A stretch of DNA of 64,000 nucleotides from Pseudomonas versuta (lineage in GTDB: Bacteria; Pseudomonadota; Gammaproteobacteria; Pseudomonadales; Pseudomonadaceae), in assembly GCF_001294575.1 (NCBI RefSeq), contig NZ_CP012676.1:620001-684000 (forward strand), in the 5' to 3' direction. Shown here in pieces: positions 40,896-51,671 of this stretch. The translations under genes were made by a program, and so were the position numbers. Under the pieces are notes generated by a model. It was not told the origin of the DNA. It did not search any database and saw nothing but the letters and a program-made list of their open reading frames with translations. Positions within the stretch are counted from its first letter, which is position 1. Each line of letters starts with the position of its first letter.

Positions 40896-41474
40896 TTAGG
40901 GAATGGCCACGCCTTCGGCGAGCAGCATGTCGACCAGGCGAATAAGCGGCAGGCCGACCAGGCTGGTGGCGTCGTCGCCTTCGGTGCGCTGGAAGAGGCT
41001 GACTCCCAGGCCTTCTGCTTTAAAGCTGCCAGCGCAATCGTAGGGCTCCTCGGCGAGCAGGTAGCGCTCGACTTGTTTCGGGGTGAGGGTGCGCATGTGT
41101 ACGGTGAAGGGTACGCAGTCTGTCTGATAGTGGCCTGTCTGGCTGTTGAGCAGGGTCAGGCCGGTGAGAAAGGTTACGCTGGCGCCGCTGGCGTCAAGAA
41201 GTTGCTGGCGCGCCTTGTCAAAAGTGTGAGGTTTGCCGATGATCTGTCCGTTGAGCGCTGCCACCTGGTCGGAGCCGATGATCAGGTGTTCGGGATGGAG
41301 GGTGGCAAGTGCCCGGGCTTTTTGCAGGGACAGGCGTTTAACCAGTTCGACGGCTGATTCCCCGGGGCGGTGGCTTTCGTCAATGTCGGGTGAGCTGCAA
41401 CTGAAAGGCAGGCGCAGGCGAGCCAGTAGATCGCGGCGATAAACCGAGCTTGAAGCGAGTAATAAAGGCAGCAT
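40896..41474 (-). CDS. maf: Maf-family nucleotide pyrophosphatase (YceF type)
   Basis: A 192-residue Maf protein from ATG 41474. Conserved features are LLLASSSVYRRDLL at the N-terminus, SPDIDES, IIGSDQV with the catalytic Asp, and GKPHTFDKARQQL. The YceF branch hydrolyses modified nucleotides such as 7-methyl-GTP. The frame extends to 41606 without a ribosome site and would cross the yceD promoter. It is divergent from yceD. Confidence 0.93.
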   Translation of the reverse strand: MLPLLLASSSVYRRDLLARLRLPFSCSSPDIDESHRPGESAVELVKRLSLQKARALATLHPEHLIIGSDQVAALNGQIIGKPHTFDKARQQLLDASGASVTFLTGLTLLNSQTGHYQTDCVPFTVHMRTLTPKQVERYLLAEEPYDCAGSFKAEGLGVSLFQRTEGDDATSLVGLPLIRLVDMLLAEGVAIP

Positions 41475-41541
41475 GCGCGTCTCCTGTGGGCGGTCAGGGA
41501 TTCTAACGATCGTACAGGATGTCGCACAGGCACAATTTCCT

Positions 41542-41570
41542 TTGACAGGTGAAGGGGTCATCCCTAGAAT
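41542..41570 (+). promoter_or_regulatory. Promoter of the yceD-rpmF-plsX-fab cluster
   Basis: TTGACA (41542-41547), 17 bp and TAGAAT (41565-41570) form a near-perfect sigma-70 promoter. The predicted start at 41576-41578 lies only two to four bases before the yceD ATG at 41580, so the mRNA would be leaderless or nearly so. Confidence 0.88.
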
Positions 41571-41579
41571 GCTGCGCCT

Positions 41580-42107
41580 ATGTTGAATGACCCGATTCCA
41601 CCTCACGTTGACCCGCGCAAATTAGCTGATCGTGGCACTACCCTCCAAGGTGAAGTGCTGCTGGCTGATTTGGAGAGACTCTGCGACCCGCTTTCCGATA
41701 CCCTCGGAACGGTCCAGGCGAAATTTGTTTTTGAACGAGATGAACGTAGGTCTGTGGTCATCCACAGCTCTATCGACACCGAAGTCAAAATGGTTTGCCA
41801 GCGTTGTCTTGAGCTGGTCACCCTGCCGATCCACAGCGAGTGCAGTTATGCTGTGGTGAAAGAGGGTGCGAACACCCAGTCGTTACCGCAAGGTTATGAC
41901 GTGCTGGAGCTGGGCGAGGATCCTTTGGATCTGCTGGCACTGATCGAGGAAGAGCTTTTGCTCGCCTTGCCCATTGTGCCTGCTCATCATCCGGAAGAAT
42001 GCCAGCAGCCGGCGGGTCTCGATGAGCCCGATCCAGGCGAGGACGAGGTAACGCGGTCCAACCCGTTCAGTGTATTGGCGCAGTTAAAGCGTGACCCAAA
42101 CGTTTAG
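41580..42107 (+). CDS. yceD: DUF177 / YceD, 23S rRNA accumulation protein
   Basis: A 175-residue acidic DUF177 protein. The conserved Cys pair lies in VCQRCLELVTLP. YceD proteins are encoded just upstream of rpmF in most proteobacteria and are linked to 23S rRNA accumulation. The N-terminus MLNDPIPPHVDPRK is the usual pseudomonad one, so ATG 41580 is supported even though it lacks a ribosome-binding site. Confidence 0.92.
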   Translation: MLNDPIPPHVDPRKLADRGTTLQGEVLLADLERLCDPLSDTLGTVQAKFVFERDERRSVVIHSSIDTEVKMVCQRCLELVTLPIHSECSYAVVKEGANTQSLPQGYDVLELGEDPLDLLALIEEELLLALPIVPAHHPEECQQPAGLDEPDPGEDEVTRSNPFSVLAQLKRDPNV

Positions 42108-42120
42108 GAGTTAATTAATT

Positions 42121-42303
42121 ATGGCTGTTCAGCAGAACAAAAAATCCCGCTCTGCCCGTGACATGCGTCGTTCGCACGATGCTCTTTCGGCTAGCACTCT
42201 GTCTGTAGAAAAAACCACCGGTGAAATTCACCTGCGTCACCACGTATCGCCAGAAGGCGTATACCGTGGTCGTAAAGTGATCGACAAGGGCGCTGACGAG
42301 TAA
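42121..42303 (+). CDS. rpmF: Ribosomal protein L32
   Basis: A 60-residue bL32. The N-terminus [20 protein letters not shown] is the standard one. AGGAG stands 10 bp upstream. It is 13 bp after yceD and 4 bp before plsX, the classical yceD-rpmF-plsX order. Confidence 0.98.
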   Translation: MAVQQNKKSRSARDMRRSHDALSASTLSVEKTTGEIHLRHHVSPEGVYRGRKVIDKGADE

Positions 42304-42307
42304 TCAC

Positions 42308-43318
42308 TTGTCCGTTCAGGTCATCGCGATCGACGCAATGGGCGGGGACTTCGGTCCCCGCAGCATTGTTCAGGCATGTATTGCTTGCCTGTCTGCTACT
42401 CCCTCGTTACACCTGACCCTCGTCGGTCAACCCTCCGAACTTGAAAACCTGATTGCCAGCTATTCGGCTGTAGATCGTACGCGCCTGACTATTACCCCTG
42501 CCTCAGAAGTTATCGCCATGAATGAACGGCCTTCGCAAGCTTTGCGCAGCAAGCCGGATTCTTCGATGCGTGTGGCGCTGGAGTTGTTGCGTGACGGCAA
42601 GGTGCAGGCGTGCGTGAGCTCCGGTAATACCGGGGCGCTGATGGCGCTGTCACGGCATGTGCTCAAGACCTTGCCGGGGATTGATCGTCCGGCAATGGTG
42701 GCGGCCGTCCCGACTCAAACCGGCTACTGTCAGTTGCTGGATTTGGGGGCCAATGTCGATTGCACCGCCGCACAGCTGTTTCAGTTTGCGGTGATGGGCT
42801 CGGTGGCGGCGCAGGCGCTGGGTATTCTCCGTCCGCGGGTTGCCTTGCTCAATATCGGCACCGAAGACGTTAAGGGTAACCAGCAGGTCAAGGAGGCCGC
42901 AGCATTGTTGCAGGCGGCACCAGGGCTCAATTACATCGGCTTTGTTGAAGGTGACGGCGTGTATCGGGGTGAGGCGGATGTGGTGGTATGCGATGGGTTT
43001 GTCGGCAATATTTTGCTCAAGTCCAGCGAAGGTCTGGCGACAATGATTTCGAGCCGTATCCAGGCCGTCTTCAAACGCACGCTGTTCAGTCGCTTTATCG
43101 GTGCGCTGGCATTGCCGCTAATGCGACGTTTGCAGGCTGATCTGGCACCCGCCCGGCACAATGGGGCGAGTTTTCTCGGGTTGCAGGGCATTGTTATCAA
43201 AAGTCACGGTTCGGCAGGTGCTCAGGGCTTTCAGAGTGCAATAGAGCGCGCACTGATTGAAATCCATGAAGACCTGCCAAAGCGTTTGTATGGACGCCTT
43301 GAAGGGTTGTTGCCGTAG
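42308..43318 (+). CDS. plsX: Phosphate acyltransferase PlsX
   Basis: A 336-residue PlsX, which converts acyl-ACP and phosphate to acyl-phosphate for phospholipid synthesis. Family features are [22 protein letters not shown] and [11 protein letters not shown]. The start is TTG 42308, four bases after the rpmF stop; the next ATG (42338) would remove the conserved N-terminal strand. Confidence 0.96.
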   Translation: MSVQVIAIDAMGGDFGPRSIVQACIACLSATPSLHLTLVGQPSELENLIASYSAVDRTRLTITPASEVIAMNERPSQALRSKPDSSMRVALELLRDGKVQACVSSGNTGALMALSRHVLKTLPGIDRPAMVAAVPTQTGYCQLLDLGANVDCTAAQLFQFAVMGSVAAQALGILRPRVALLNIGTEDVKGNQQVKEAAALLQAAPGLNYIGFVEGDGVYRGEADVVVCDGFVGNILLKSSEGLATMISSRIQAVFKRTLFSRFIGALALPLMRRLQADLAPARHNGASFLGLQGIVIKSHGSAGAQGFQSAIERALIEIHEDLPKRLYGRLEGLLP

Positions 43319-43444
43319 GCGTTTTGCCGGCCGGGCGCTTAAATGTGACCGCTCGGTCTAATCTGCCATCCAACTGTCAGTTTCTTGCGTCCGCCACGGC
43401 AGGACGTCAATTCTCCGACGACAAGATCATTAGGGGCTTGTTAC

Positions 43445-44383
43445 ATGTCTACATCCCTCGCATTTGTCTTTCCAGGGCAGGGTTCGCAGTCCCTCGGCAT
43501 GTTGGCCGAGCTGGGCGCGGCTCATCCGCTGGTCATTGATACCTTTAAAGAAGCTTCCGATGCTCTGGGTTACGACCTGTGGGCAGTGACCCAAGAGGGT
43601 CCGGCTGAGAAGCTCAATCAAACAGATATTACCCAGCCAGCCATTTTGACAGCCTCGATTGCCTTATGGCGTCTGTGGTTGGCCGAAGGCGGCAAGCGTC
43701 CGGATTTTGTTGCAGGTCACAGCCTGGGCGAATACAGCGCGCTGGTTGCTGCCGGCTGCCTAAGCCTGGCAGATGCGGTAAAACTCGTTGAGCGTCGTGG
43801 GCAGCTGATGCAAGAGGCTGTTCCGGCTGGTCAGGGCGCCATGGCGGCAATTCTGGGGCTCGAAGACGCCGTTGTGCTGCAGGCCTGCGCAGACGCTGCT
43901 CAGGGCGAAGTAGTCAGTGCTGTCAATTTCAACTCGCCGGGCCAGGTTGTAATTGCCGGTTCCAAGGCTGCTGTCGAGCGCGCCATGGAGCTGTGCAAGG
44001 CTGCTGGAGCCAAGCGTGCGCTGCCGTTACCGGTTAGCGTACCTTCGCACTGTGAGCTGATGCGTCCAGCTGCAGAGCGCTTCGCCGAGTCGATTCAAGC
44101 CATTGACTGGCAAGCGCCGCAGATTCCGCTGGTGCAGAACGTCAGCGCTGCGGTAGTGAAAGATCTGGAAACCCTCAAGCGCGATCTGCTTGAGCAGTTG
44201 TACAAGCCTGTGCGCTGGGTTGAGTCGGTGCAGGCGCTTGCAGCCAGCGGTCCGGTTGATTTGGTTGAGTGCGGTCCGGGCAAGGTCCTGGTTGGCATCA
44301 GCAAACGTTGCGCTGAAGGCGTAACCACTCACAACTTGAATACCCCAGATGCCTTCGCCGCCGCGCGTTCGGCACTGGCCTGA
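43445..44383 (+). CDS. fabD: Malonyl-CoA:ACP transacylase
   Basis: A 312-residue FabD, which loads malonate onto ACP. The active-site Ser is in VAGHSLGEYSALVA, the oxyanion motif is FPGQGSQ near the N-terminus, and the catalytic His is in VSVPSHCELM. ATG 43445 is used; the frame begins earlier without a ribosome site. It lies 126 bp after plsX. Confidence 0.98.
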   Translation: MSTSLAFVFPGQGSQSLGMLAELGAAHPLVIDTFKEASDALGYDLWAVTQEGPAEKLNQTDITQPAILTASIALWRLWLAEGGKRPDFVAGHSLGEYSALVAAGCLSLADAVKLVERRGQLMQEAVPAGQGAMAAILGLEDAVVLQACADAAQGEVVSAVNFNSPGQVVIAGSKAAVERAMELCKAAGAKRALPLPVSVPSHCELMRPAAERFAESIQAIDWQAPQIPLVQNVSAAVVKDLETLKRDLLEQLYKPVRWVESVQALAASGPVDLVECGPGKVLVGISKRCAEGVTTHNLNTPDAFAAARSALA

Positions 44384-44399
44384 ATTAGGAGAAGCCTGC

Positions 44400-45143
44400 A
44401 TGAGCTTGCAAGGTAAAGTTGCACTGGTAACAGGTGCCAGCCGTGGTATAGGCCAGGCTATTGCTCTGGAATTGGGTCGTCAGGGCGCCGTTGTAATCGG
44501 CACTGCTACGTCGCAAGCCGGTGCAGAGCGCATTGCTGCCACCCTGAAAGAACACGGTGTTCAGGGCACTGGCATGGAACTTAATGTTACCAGCGATGAA
44601 TCAGTTGCTGCGGTGCTGAACAGCATCCAGGAGCAGTTCGGTGCGCCGGCAATCCTGGTCAATAATGCCGGTATCACCCGCGATAACCTGATGATGCGGA
44701 TGAAAAATGACGAATGGCATGACGTCGTCGACACCAACTTGAACAGTCTGTTTCGCCTGTCCAAGGGTGTTTTGCGCGGCATGACCAAGGCCCGTTGGGG
44801 ACGAATTATCAGTATTGGCTCTGTTGTGGGTGCCATGGGCAACGCAGGCCAAGTAAACTATGCCGCCGCCAAGGCTGGCCTGGAAGGTTTCAGTCGTGCG
44901 CTGGCACGTGAAGTGGGTTCGCGCTCGATTACTGTCAACTCGGTAGCACCAGGGTTTATCGATACCGATATGACCCGTGAGTTGCCAGAAGCACAGCGTG
45001 AAGCCTTGCTGACACAGATTCCGCTGGGCCGTTTGGGCCAGGCCCAAGAGATTGCAAACGTGGTCTCTTTCCTGGCTTCCGACGGTGCAGCCTACGTGAC
45101 CGGAGCTACAATCCCGGTCAACGGCGGGATGTACATGAGTTAA
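44400..45143 (+). CDS. fabG: 3-oxoacyl-ACP reductase
   Basis: A 247-residue SDR-family FabG, which reduces beta-ketoacyl-ACP with NADPH. The NADP site is TGASRGIGQA, the catalytic Ser is in ISIGSVVG, and YAAAK holds the Tyr and Lys. TTAGGAG is found seven to ten bases before ATG 44400. It ends with the usual VNGGMYMS. Confidence 0.98.
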   Translation: MSLQGKVALVTGASRGIGQAIALELGRQGAVVIGTATSQAGAERIAATLKEHGVQGTGMELNVTSDESVAAVLNSIQEQFGAPAILVNNAGITRDNLMMRMKNDEWHDVVDTNLNSLFRLSKGVLRGMTKARWGRIISIGSVVGAMGNAGQVNYAAAKAGLEGFSRALAREVGSRSITVNSVAPGFIDTDMTRELPEAQREALLTQIPLGRLGQAQEIANVVSFLASDGAAYVTGATIPVNGGMYMS

Positions 45144-45334
45144 ATGTGACGGATTGCTTCAAAAAAATGTCATACGAGCTGTCTAAAATCCGTTATAAAG
45201 CTGCAATCTATTTATAGGCAGAGGGTCGTTGAGGGATGAGTGCAAAGCTTTCAGTTGAAAAACTGAAAAGTCTTTCGATACACTTGCCCGCTGGCCAGCT
45301 GCCTGAATTTGTCCATTAGGAGTGAAAACAAGGT

Positions 45335-45571
45335 ATGAGCACCATCGAAGAGCGCGTCAAGAAAATCGTAGCCGAGCAACTGGGCGTTAAAGAAGAAGAA
45401 GTAGTAAACACTGCTTCCTTCGTTGAAGACCTGGGTGCCGACTCCCTTGACACCGTTGAGCTTGTGATGGCTCTTGAAGAGGAATTCGAGACTGAAATTC
45501 CTGACGAAGAAGCTGAAAAGATCACGACCGTACAAGCTGCTATCGATTACGTGACTAACCACCAGGCTTAA
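45335..45571 (+). CDS. acpP: Acyl carrier protein
   Basis: A 78-residue acidic ACP. The phosphopantetheine attachment Ser is in [10 protein letters not shown]. It has a 191-bp gap upstream, with a hairpin TTTCAGTT/AACTGAAA at about 45248-45269, and AGGAG before the start. A terminator follows, allowing acpP to be expressed at a higher level than its neighbours. Confidence 0.99.
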   Translation: MSTIEERVKKIVAEQLGVKEEEVVNTASFVEDLGADSLDTVELVMALEEEFETEIPDEEAEKITTVQAAIDYVTNHQA

Positions 45572-45599
45572 TTGCTTGTAATCGTTGCTCGCTGTTATG

Positions 45600-45635
45600 G
45601 AAAAACCGCACTGCCGCTCTGGCGTGCGGTTTTTT
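45600..45635 (+). terminator. acpP terminator
   Basis: AAAAACCGCA and TGCGGTTTTT form a 10-bp stem around a 14-nt loop followed by a T-run, 30 bp after acpP. It reduces read-through into fabF. Confidence 0.88.
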
Positions 45636-45682
45636 CTTTAGGTGTGAGGCAAAGTGTCGTCAATAGAATAAAGGAGAGTGCT

Positions 45683-46927
45683 GTGTCGCGTAGACGCGTC
45701 GTAGTCACCGGTATGGGGATGTTGTCGCCACTGGGTGCAGATGTACCAAGCTCCTGGCAAGGCATTCTGGCAGGCCGAAGTGGCATTGGTCTGATCGAAC
45801 ACACGGATCTTTCTGCCTATTCCACCCGTTTTGGCGGCTCGGTACAGGGTTTTAACGTTGAGGATTACCTCTCCGTCAAAGAGTCCCGAAAACTTGACCT
45901 GTTTATTCAATACGGTCTGGCCGCCGGGTTTCAGGCTGTGCGTAATTCCGGCCTGGAAGTCACAGATGCCAATCGTGAGCGCATCGGTGTGGCAATGGGG
46001 TCCGGTATTGGTGGTTTGACCAATATCGAAGAGACCAGTCGTACCCTGCACGAGCAAGGCCCGCGACGGATTTCTCCGTTTTTTGTGCCAGGTTCGATCA
46101 TCAATATGATTTCCGGGTTTCTGTCTATCCATTTGGGTACGCAGGGCCCCAACTACGCCATTTCTACAGCGTGTACCACGGGTACGCACTGCATCGGCAT
46201 GGCGGCGCGCAATATTGCTTACGGCGAAGCCGACGTGATGATTGCCGGTGGTGCCGAAATGGCCGCATGTGGTCTGGGCATGGGTGGCTTTGGCGCCTCG
46301 CGTGCGCTGTCGACCCGCAACGACGACCCGGCGCGAGCCAGCCGTCCCTGGGACAAAGGCCGTGACGGCTTTGTGCTTTCTGATGGTGCCGGTGCGCTGG
46401 TGCTTGAAGAGCTTGAGCATGCCAAGGCTCGTGGTGCGACCATTTACGCTGAGCTGATCGGCTTTGGCATGAGTGGTGACGCGTATCACATGACCTCGCC
46501 TCCGGCTGACGGTGCGGGTGCTGCACGCTGCATCACCAACGCCTTGCGCGACGCCAAAATAAACGGCGATCAAGTGCAATACATCAACGCCCATGGCACG
46601 TCGACCCCTGCGGGTGACCTGGCAGAAGTGTCGGCGATCAAGTCGGTGTTTGGCGATCACGCCTACAACATGGCAGTAAGTTCGACCAAGTCCATGACCG
46701 GTCACTTGCTGGGTGCTGCCGGCGCGGTAGAGGCTATCTTCAGCGTGCTGGCGATCAACAGCCAGATTGCCCCGCCAACCATCAACCTCGACGAACCGGA
46801 TGAAGGCTGCGACCTCGACTTCGTGCCGCACAAGGCGCGCGAAATGCCGATCGACGTAGTGCTGTCCAACTCATTCGGCTTTGGCGGTACCAACGGCTCG
46901 TTGGTGTTCCGCCGGTTCACCGACTGA
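45683..46927 (+). CDS. fabF: 3-oxoacyl-ACP synthase II
   Basis: A 414-residue KAS II from GTG 45683 with AAGGAGAG upstream. The Cys-His-His triad is visible: Cys in [11 protein letters not shown], His in [11 protein letters not shown], and His in [13 protein letters not shown]. It elongates fatty acids, including palmitoleate to vaccenate. Its stop overlaps the pabC start by one base. Confidence 0.97.
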   Translation: MSRRRVVVTGMGMLSPLGADVPSSWQGILAGRSGIGLIEHTDLSAYSTRFGGSVQGFNVEDYLSVKESRKLDLFIQYGLAAGFQAVRNSGLEVTDANRERIGVAMGSGIGGLTNIEETSRTLHEQGPRRISPFFVPGSIINMISGFLSIHLGTQGPNYAISTACTTGTHCIGMAARNIAYGEADVMIAGGAEMAACGLGMGGFGASRALSTRNDDPARASRPWDKGRDGFVLSDGAGALVLEELEHAKARGATIYAELIGFGMSGDAYHMTSPPADGAGAARCITNALRDAKINGDQVQYINAHGTSTPAGDLAEVSAIKSVFGDHAYNMAVSSTKSMTGHLLGAAGAVEAIFSVLAINSQIAPPTINLDEPDEGCDLDFVPHKAREMPIDVVLSNSFGFGGTNGSLVFRRFTD

Positions 46928-47745
46928 TGCAGAGCTGGGTCGACGGTCGGCCGGCGAACGCTTTGGCGTCGCTCAAGGACCGTGGGCTGGCCTACGGCGA
47001 TGGTCTGTTCGAGACCATCGCCGTCAAGGCTGGCAAACCGCTGCTGCTGGACCTGCATCTGCAGCGTCTGGCACTCGGTTGTACCCGACTGGCAATTGCT
47101 GCGGACATGTCATTGATCCGCAGCGAATTGCTGGCCTATGCAAAAGCAATGGGCGAGGGCGTCCTCAAGCTCATCCTGACCCGTGGCGACAGTCTGCGCG
47201 GTTACGGCGCCTGCCCCGAGGCTCATCCTCGAAGAATTCTGCAAGCCAGTCCGGCTGCTGCTTACCCGCAGGCGCATGCCGAGCAGGGCGTTCAGCTGTT
47301 TGACTGTGCCACCCGTCTGGCCGAGCAGCCGCTGTTGGCGGGGCTCAAACACCTCAACCGTCTGGAACAGGTGATCGCGCGCTCTGAATGGCAAGACCCG
47401 GCCTATGCCGAGGGCTTGATGCGCGACACGTCAGGGCGGGTCATTGAAGGCGTGTTCAGCAACCTGTTTCTGGTTCGCAACGGGGCCTTGCTGACCGCCG
47501 ACCTGCAACGCTGCGGTGTGGCCGGTGTCATGCGCGCTGCGCTGCTGGCTGAAGCCGGGCAGTTGGGCATCCCTTGTCATGTCACTGACATCAGCCTGGC
47601 GCAGTTGCAGCAGGCCGATGAACTCTTTCTCTGCAACAGCGTATATGGCATCTGGCCTGTTCGCGCGTTTGCAGACCTGAGCTGGCCGGTGGGGCCGCTC
47701 ACCCGTAAACTGCAAGGCATTGCTCGCACCCTATTGGATGTTTGA
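46927..47745 (+). CDS. pabC: Aminodeoxychorismate lyase
   Basis: A 272-residue fold-type IV PLP enzyme that forms p-aminobenzoate for folate. The N-terminal RGLAYGDGLFETI, the PLP-binding Lys in GLKHLNRLEQV and the phosphate-binding region VIEGVFSNLFLV fit PabC. It is translationally coupled to fabF and followed by mltG after 3 bp. Confidence 0.95.
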   Translation: MQSWVDGRPANALASLKDRGLAYGDGLFETIAVKAGKPLLLDLHLQRLALGCTRLAIAADMSLIRSELLAYAKAMGEGVLKLILTRGDSLRGYGACPEAHPRRILQASPAAAYPQAHAEQGVQLFDCATRLAEQPLLAGLKHLNRLEQVIARSEWQDPAYAEGLMRDTSGRVIEGVFSNLFLVRNGALLTADLQRCGVAGVMRAALLAEAGQLGIPCHVTDISLAQLQQADELFLCNSVYGIWPVRAFADLSWPVGPLTRKLQGIARTLLDV

Positions 47746-47748
47746 TTC

Positions 47749-48834
47749 GTGAAACGTAAATTCTTGGTGCTGCTGGAGACAGGTCTGGTGCTGGCCGGAT
47801 TACTGCTGGGCGCCAGCGCCTGGAAGCTCAATTCGGCGCTGGACCAACCGCTCAACCTGACACAAGAGCAACTGCTCGACGTACCGCCAGGCGCGACCCC
47901 GACCGGCACCTTCAATCGTCTGGAAGCCGAAGGCACACTGGACGATGCTTTCTGGCTGCGTCTGTACTGGCGCTTCAATCTTGAGGGCCAGCCTCTGCAC
48001 AGCGGTGAATACCGCATGACCCCCGGCATGACCGCCCAGGACCTGATTGGTGTGTGGCAGCGTGGCGAAGTGGTGCAATACAGCCTGACCCTGGTCGAAG
48101 GCTGGAACTTTCGCCAGGTACGCAGTGCCCTGGCAAAGCATGAAAAAATCGAGCAGACCCTCGACGGTTTAAGCGACAGCGAAGTCATGGCCAAACTCGG
48201 GCACCCCGGGGAGTTTCCGGAAGGCCGATTCTTTCCGGACACCTATCGCTTCGTGCGAGGCATGACCGACGCGCAACTTCTCGAGAAGTCCTACAACCGT
48301 CTGGAGAAAGTGCTGGCACAAGAGTGGGAACAGCGTGACCCTGGCGTGCCCTATGCCGACCCGTACCAGGCGCTGATCATGGCCTCGCTGGTAGAGAAAG
48401 AAACCGGAGTTCCCCAGGAACGCGGGCAGATTGCCGGGGTATTTGTGCGCCGTATGAAAATCGGCATGCCGCTGCAAACTGATCCGACCGTCATCTACGG
48501 GTTGGGCGAGCGCTACAACGGCAAGCTCACTCGCAGCCATCTGCGTGAGCCCACGCCGTACAACACCTATACCATTCCCGGTTTGCCGCCGACGCCGATT
48601 GCCATGGTCGGGCGTGAAGCGATTCATGCCGCCTTGCATCCGGTCGACGGCAGCAGCCTGTACTTTGTCGCCAAGGGCGATGGTAGCCACACATTTTCCG
48701 ATGATCTGGATGCGCACAACAATGCCGTGCGCGAGTTCCAGATCAAGCGTCGGGCCGACTACCGTTCAAGTCCTGCACCGACACCTGCTGCCGAACCGGC
48801 GAGCCCTGCGGTCGAGCCGCAAAGCCCGCAATGA
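47749..48834 (+). CDS. mltG: Endolytic transglycosylase MltG
   Basis: A 361-residue inner-membrane protein (YceG-like) that cuts nascent glycan strands and limits their length. It starts at GTG 47749, has one membrane helix at about 5-22, and the catalytic Glu lies in MASLVEKETG. The segments PTPYNTYTIPGLPPTPI and YFVAKGDGSHTF are characteristic. The C-terminal 25 residues form a Pro/Ala-rich tail. Confidence 0.95.
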   Translation: MKRKFLVLLETGLVLAGLLLGASAWKLNSALDQPLNLTQEQLLDVPPGATPTGTFNRLEAEGTLDDAFWLRLYWRFNLEGQPLHSGEYRMTPGMTAQDLIGVWQRGEVVQYSLTLVEGWNFRQVRSALAKHEKIEQTLDGLSDSEVMAKLGHPGEFPEGRFFPDTYRFVRGMTDAQLLEKSYNRLEKVLAQEWEQRDPGVPYADPYQALIMASLVEKETGVPQERGQIAGVFVRRMKIGMPLQTDPTVIYGLGERYNGKLTRSHLREPTPYNTYTIPGLPPTPIAMVGREAIHAALHPVDGSSLYFVAKGDGSHTFSDDLDAHNNAVREFQIKRRADYRSSPAPTPAAEPASPAVEPQSPQ

Positions 48835-48844
48835 CACTGATTAA

Positions 48845-50468
<1,624 letters not shown>

Positions 50469-50500
50469 TTTGATTGAATGGTTAAGCAGGTGATTTTTGT

Positions 50501-51286
50501 ATGCTCGTAGACTCCCATTGCCACCTCGATCGCCTTGATCTGAGCGCCCACGACGGCTCGCTGGATGCAGCCCTTGAAGCCGCCCGCCAGCGCGGGGTCG
50601 GGCATTTTCTGTGCATCGGCGTGAGTGCCGATAACGCCGGTGATGTCAAAGCCCTGGCGGATCGCTATGCCGATGTCGATTGCTCGGTAGGTGTCCACCC
50701 GCTGGATGTGCAGCCCGGTGCTGCGCCGGCGCTGGACTGGCTGTTGAGCGAGCTGAATCACCCGCGCGTGGTAGCCATTGGCGAAACCGGCCTGGATTAC
50801 CACTACGAGCCAGAGGCCGCGCAATTACAGCAGCTGTCGTTCCGGGTCCACCTGGAAGCGGCCCAGCAGACCGGCAAGCCGGTAGTGATCCATACCCGCG
50901 GAGCACGCGCCGATACTCTGGCCATGCTGCGTGAAGCGGCGCTGCCCAATGCCGGCGTGTTGCATTGCTTCACTGAAGACTGGGATATGGCTAAAGCCGC
51001 CCTGGACATGGGGTATTACATTTCATTGTCGGGCATTGTGACCTTCCGTAATGCCGACGCCCTGCGTGATGTGGCCAGCAAAGTGCCGGCTGATCGTCTG
51101 CTGGTTGAGACCGACTCGCCTTATCTGGCGCCGATTCCCTATCGTGGCAAGCCGAACCTGCCGCAATACGTACGTGAAGTCGCCGAGTTCCTGGCCATGT
51201 TGCGCGGTGAGTCCTACGAGCGTTTTGCCGAGCAGACCACCGAAAACTTCAAGCGCCTGTTCCCCCAGGCCCGGGTTCAGGGCTAG
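50501..51286 (+). CDS. tatD: TatD-family metal-dependent hydrolase
   Basis: A 261-residue TIM-barrel hydrolase, YcfH-like. Metal ligands are visible in DSHCHLD, GETGLDY, HTRG, HCFTE and ETDSPYLAP. Such enzymes are 3'-5' DNA exonucleases or D-aminoacyl-tRNA-type hydrolases. It follows holB after only 32 bp. Confidence 0.95.
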   Translation: MLVDSHCHLDRLDLSAHDGSLDAALEAARQRGVGHFLCIGVSADNAGDVKALADRYADVDCSVGVHPLDVQPGAAPALDWLLSELNHPRVVAIGETGLDYHYEPEAAQLQQLSFRVHLEAAQQTGKPVVIHTRGARADTLAMLREAALPNAGVLHCFTEDWDMAKAALDMGYYISLSGIVTFRNADALRDVASKVPADRLLVETDSPYLAPIPYRGKPNLPQYVREVAEFLAMLRGESYERFAEQTTENFKRLFPQARVQG

Positions 51287-51298
51287 CCCCAACACACT

Positions 51299-51343
51299 GC
51301 AGGCGCGAGCTGTTCAATGTGAAACAAAAGCTCGCTCCTACAG
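51299..51343. repeat. Degenerate REP element
   Basis: GCAGGCGCGAGC and GCTCGCTCCTAC form an imperfect pair with a short A-rich centre. It is a decayed member of the GTAGGAGCGAGC family between tatD and the small RNA. Confidence 0.65.
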
Positions 51344-51351
51344 TGAGTGGC

Positions 51352-51466
51352 AAAAAAAAACCCGGACTCTGGGGAATCCGGGTTAAGACCATTAGGAGTA
51401 AAACAAAGGCCTACACTCCATTGTTGCCTTGGTCGGCGAAACACTTGGGGGGGATGTCGCGCCGAC
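51352..51466 (-). ncRNA. rgsA: Small RNA, RgsA (P16) candidate
   Basis: On the minus strand a 115-nt unit begins with a stem GTCGGCG/CGCCGAC (51466-51460 with 51438-51432) and ends in a classic terminator: AACCCGGA paired with TCCGGGTT, then nine T residues (51352-51384). Ahead of it CAATACTTAG (51479-51470) matches 8 of 10 positions of the sigma-S -10 consensus CTATACTTAA. In PAO1 the sigma-S-dependent RNA RgsA (PA2958.1, about 120 nt) lies beside tatD (PA2959), the same place. Position, length, promoter type and terminator agree; primary sequence identity was not checked. Confidence 0.8.
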
Positions 51467-51671
51467 ACCCTAAGTATTGGTCAGGTTTGTTGAACGTCCA
51501 GTCGCGATTGATCATTTTTTAAACAGATTTGGAATACTCGTAATTCGTTTGAGTGCTCATATTGTTGATATGAATTCATCGTCAAACGTTATCCGCAGGA
51601 TGGTCCGTGCAATTTAGCGTGACTAATGCATAATACTGCGCTTCGATTTTGACCCGAACAGACCTTTTCTT

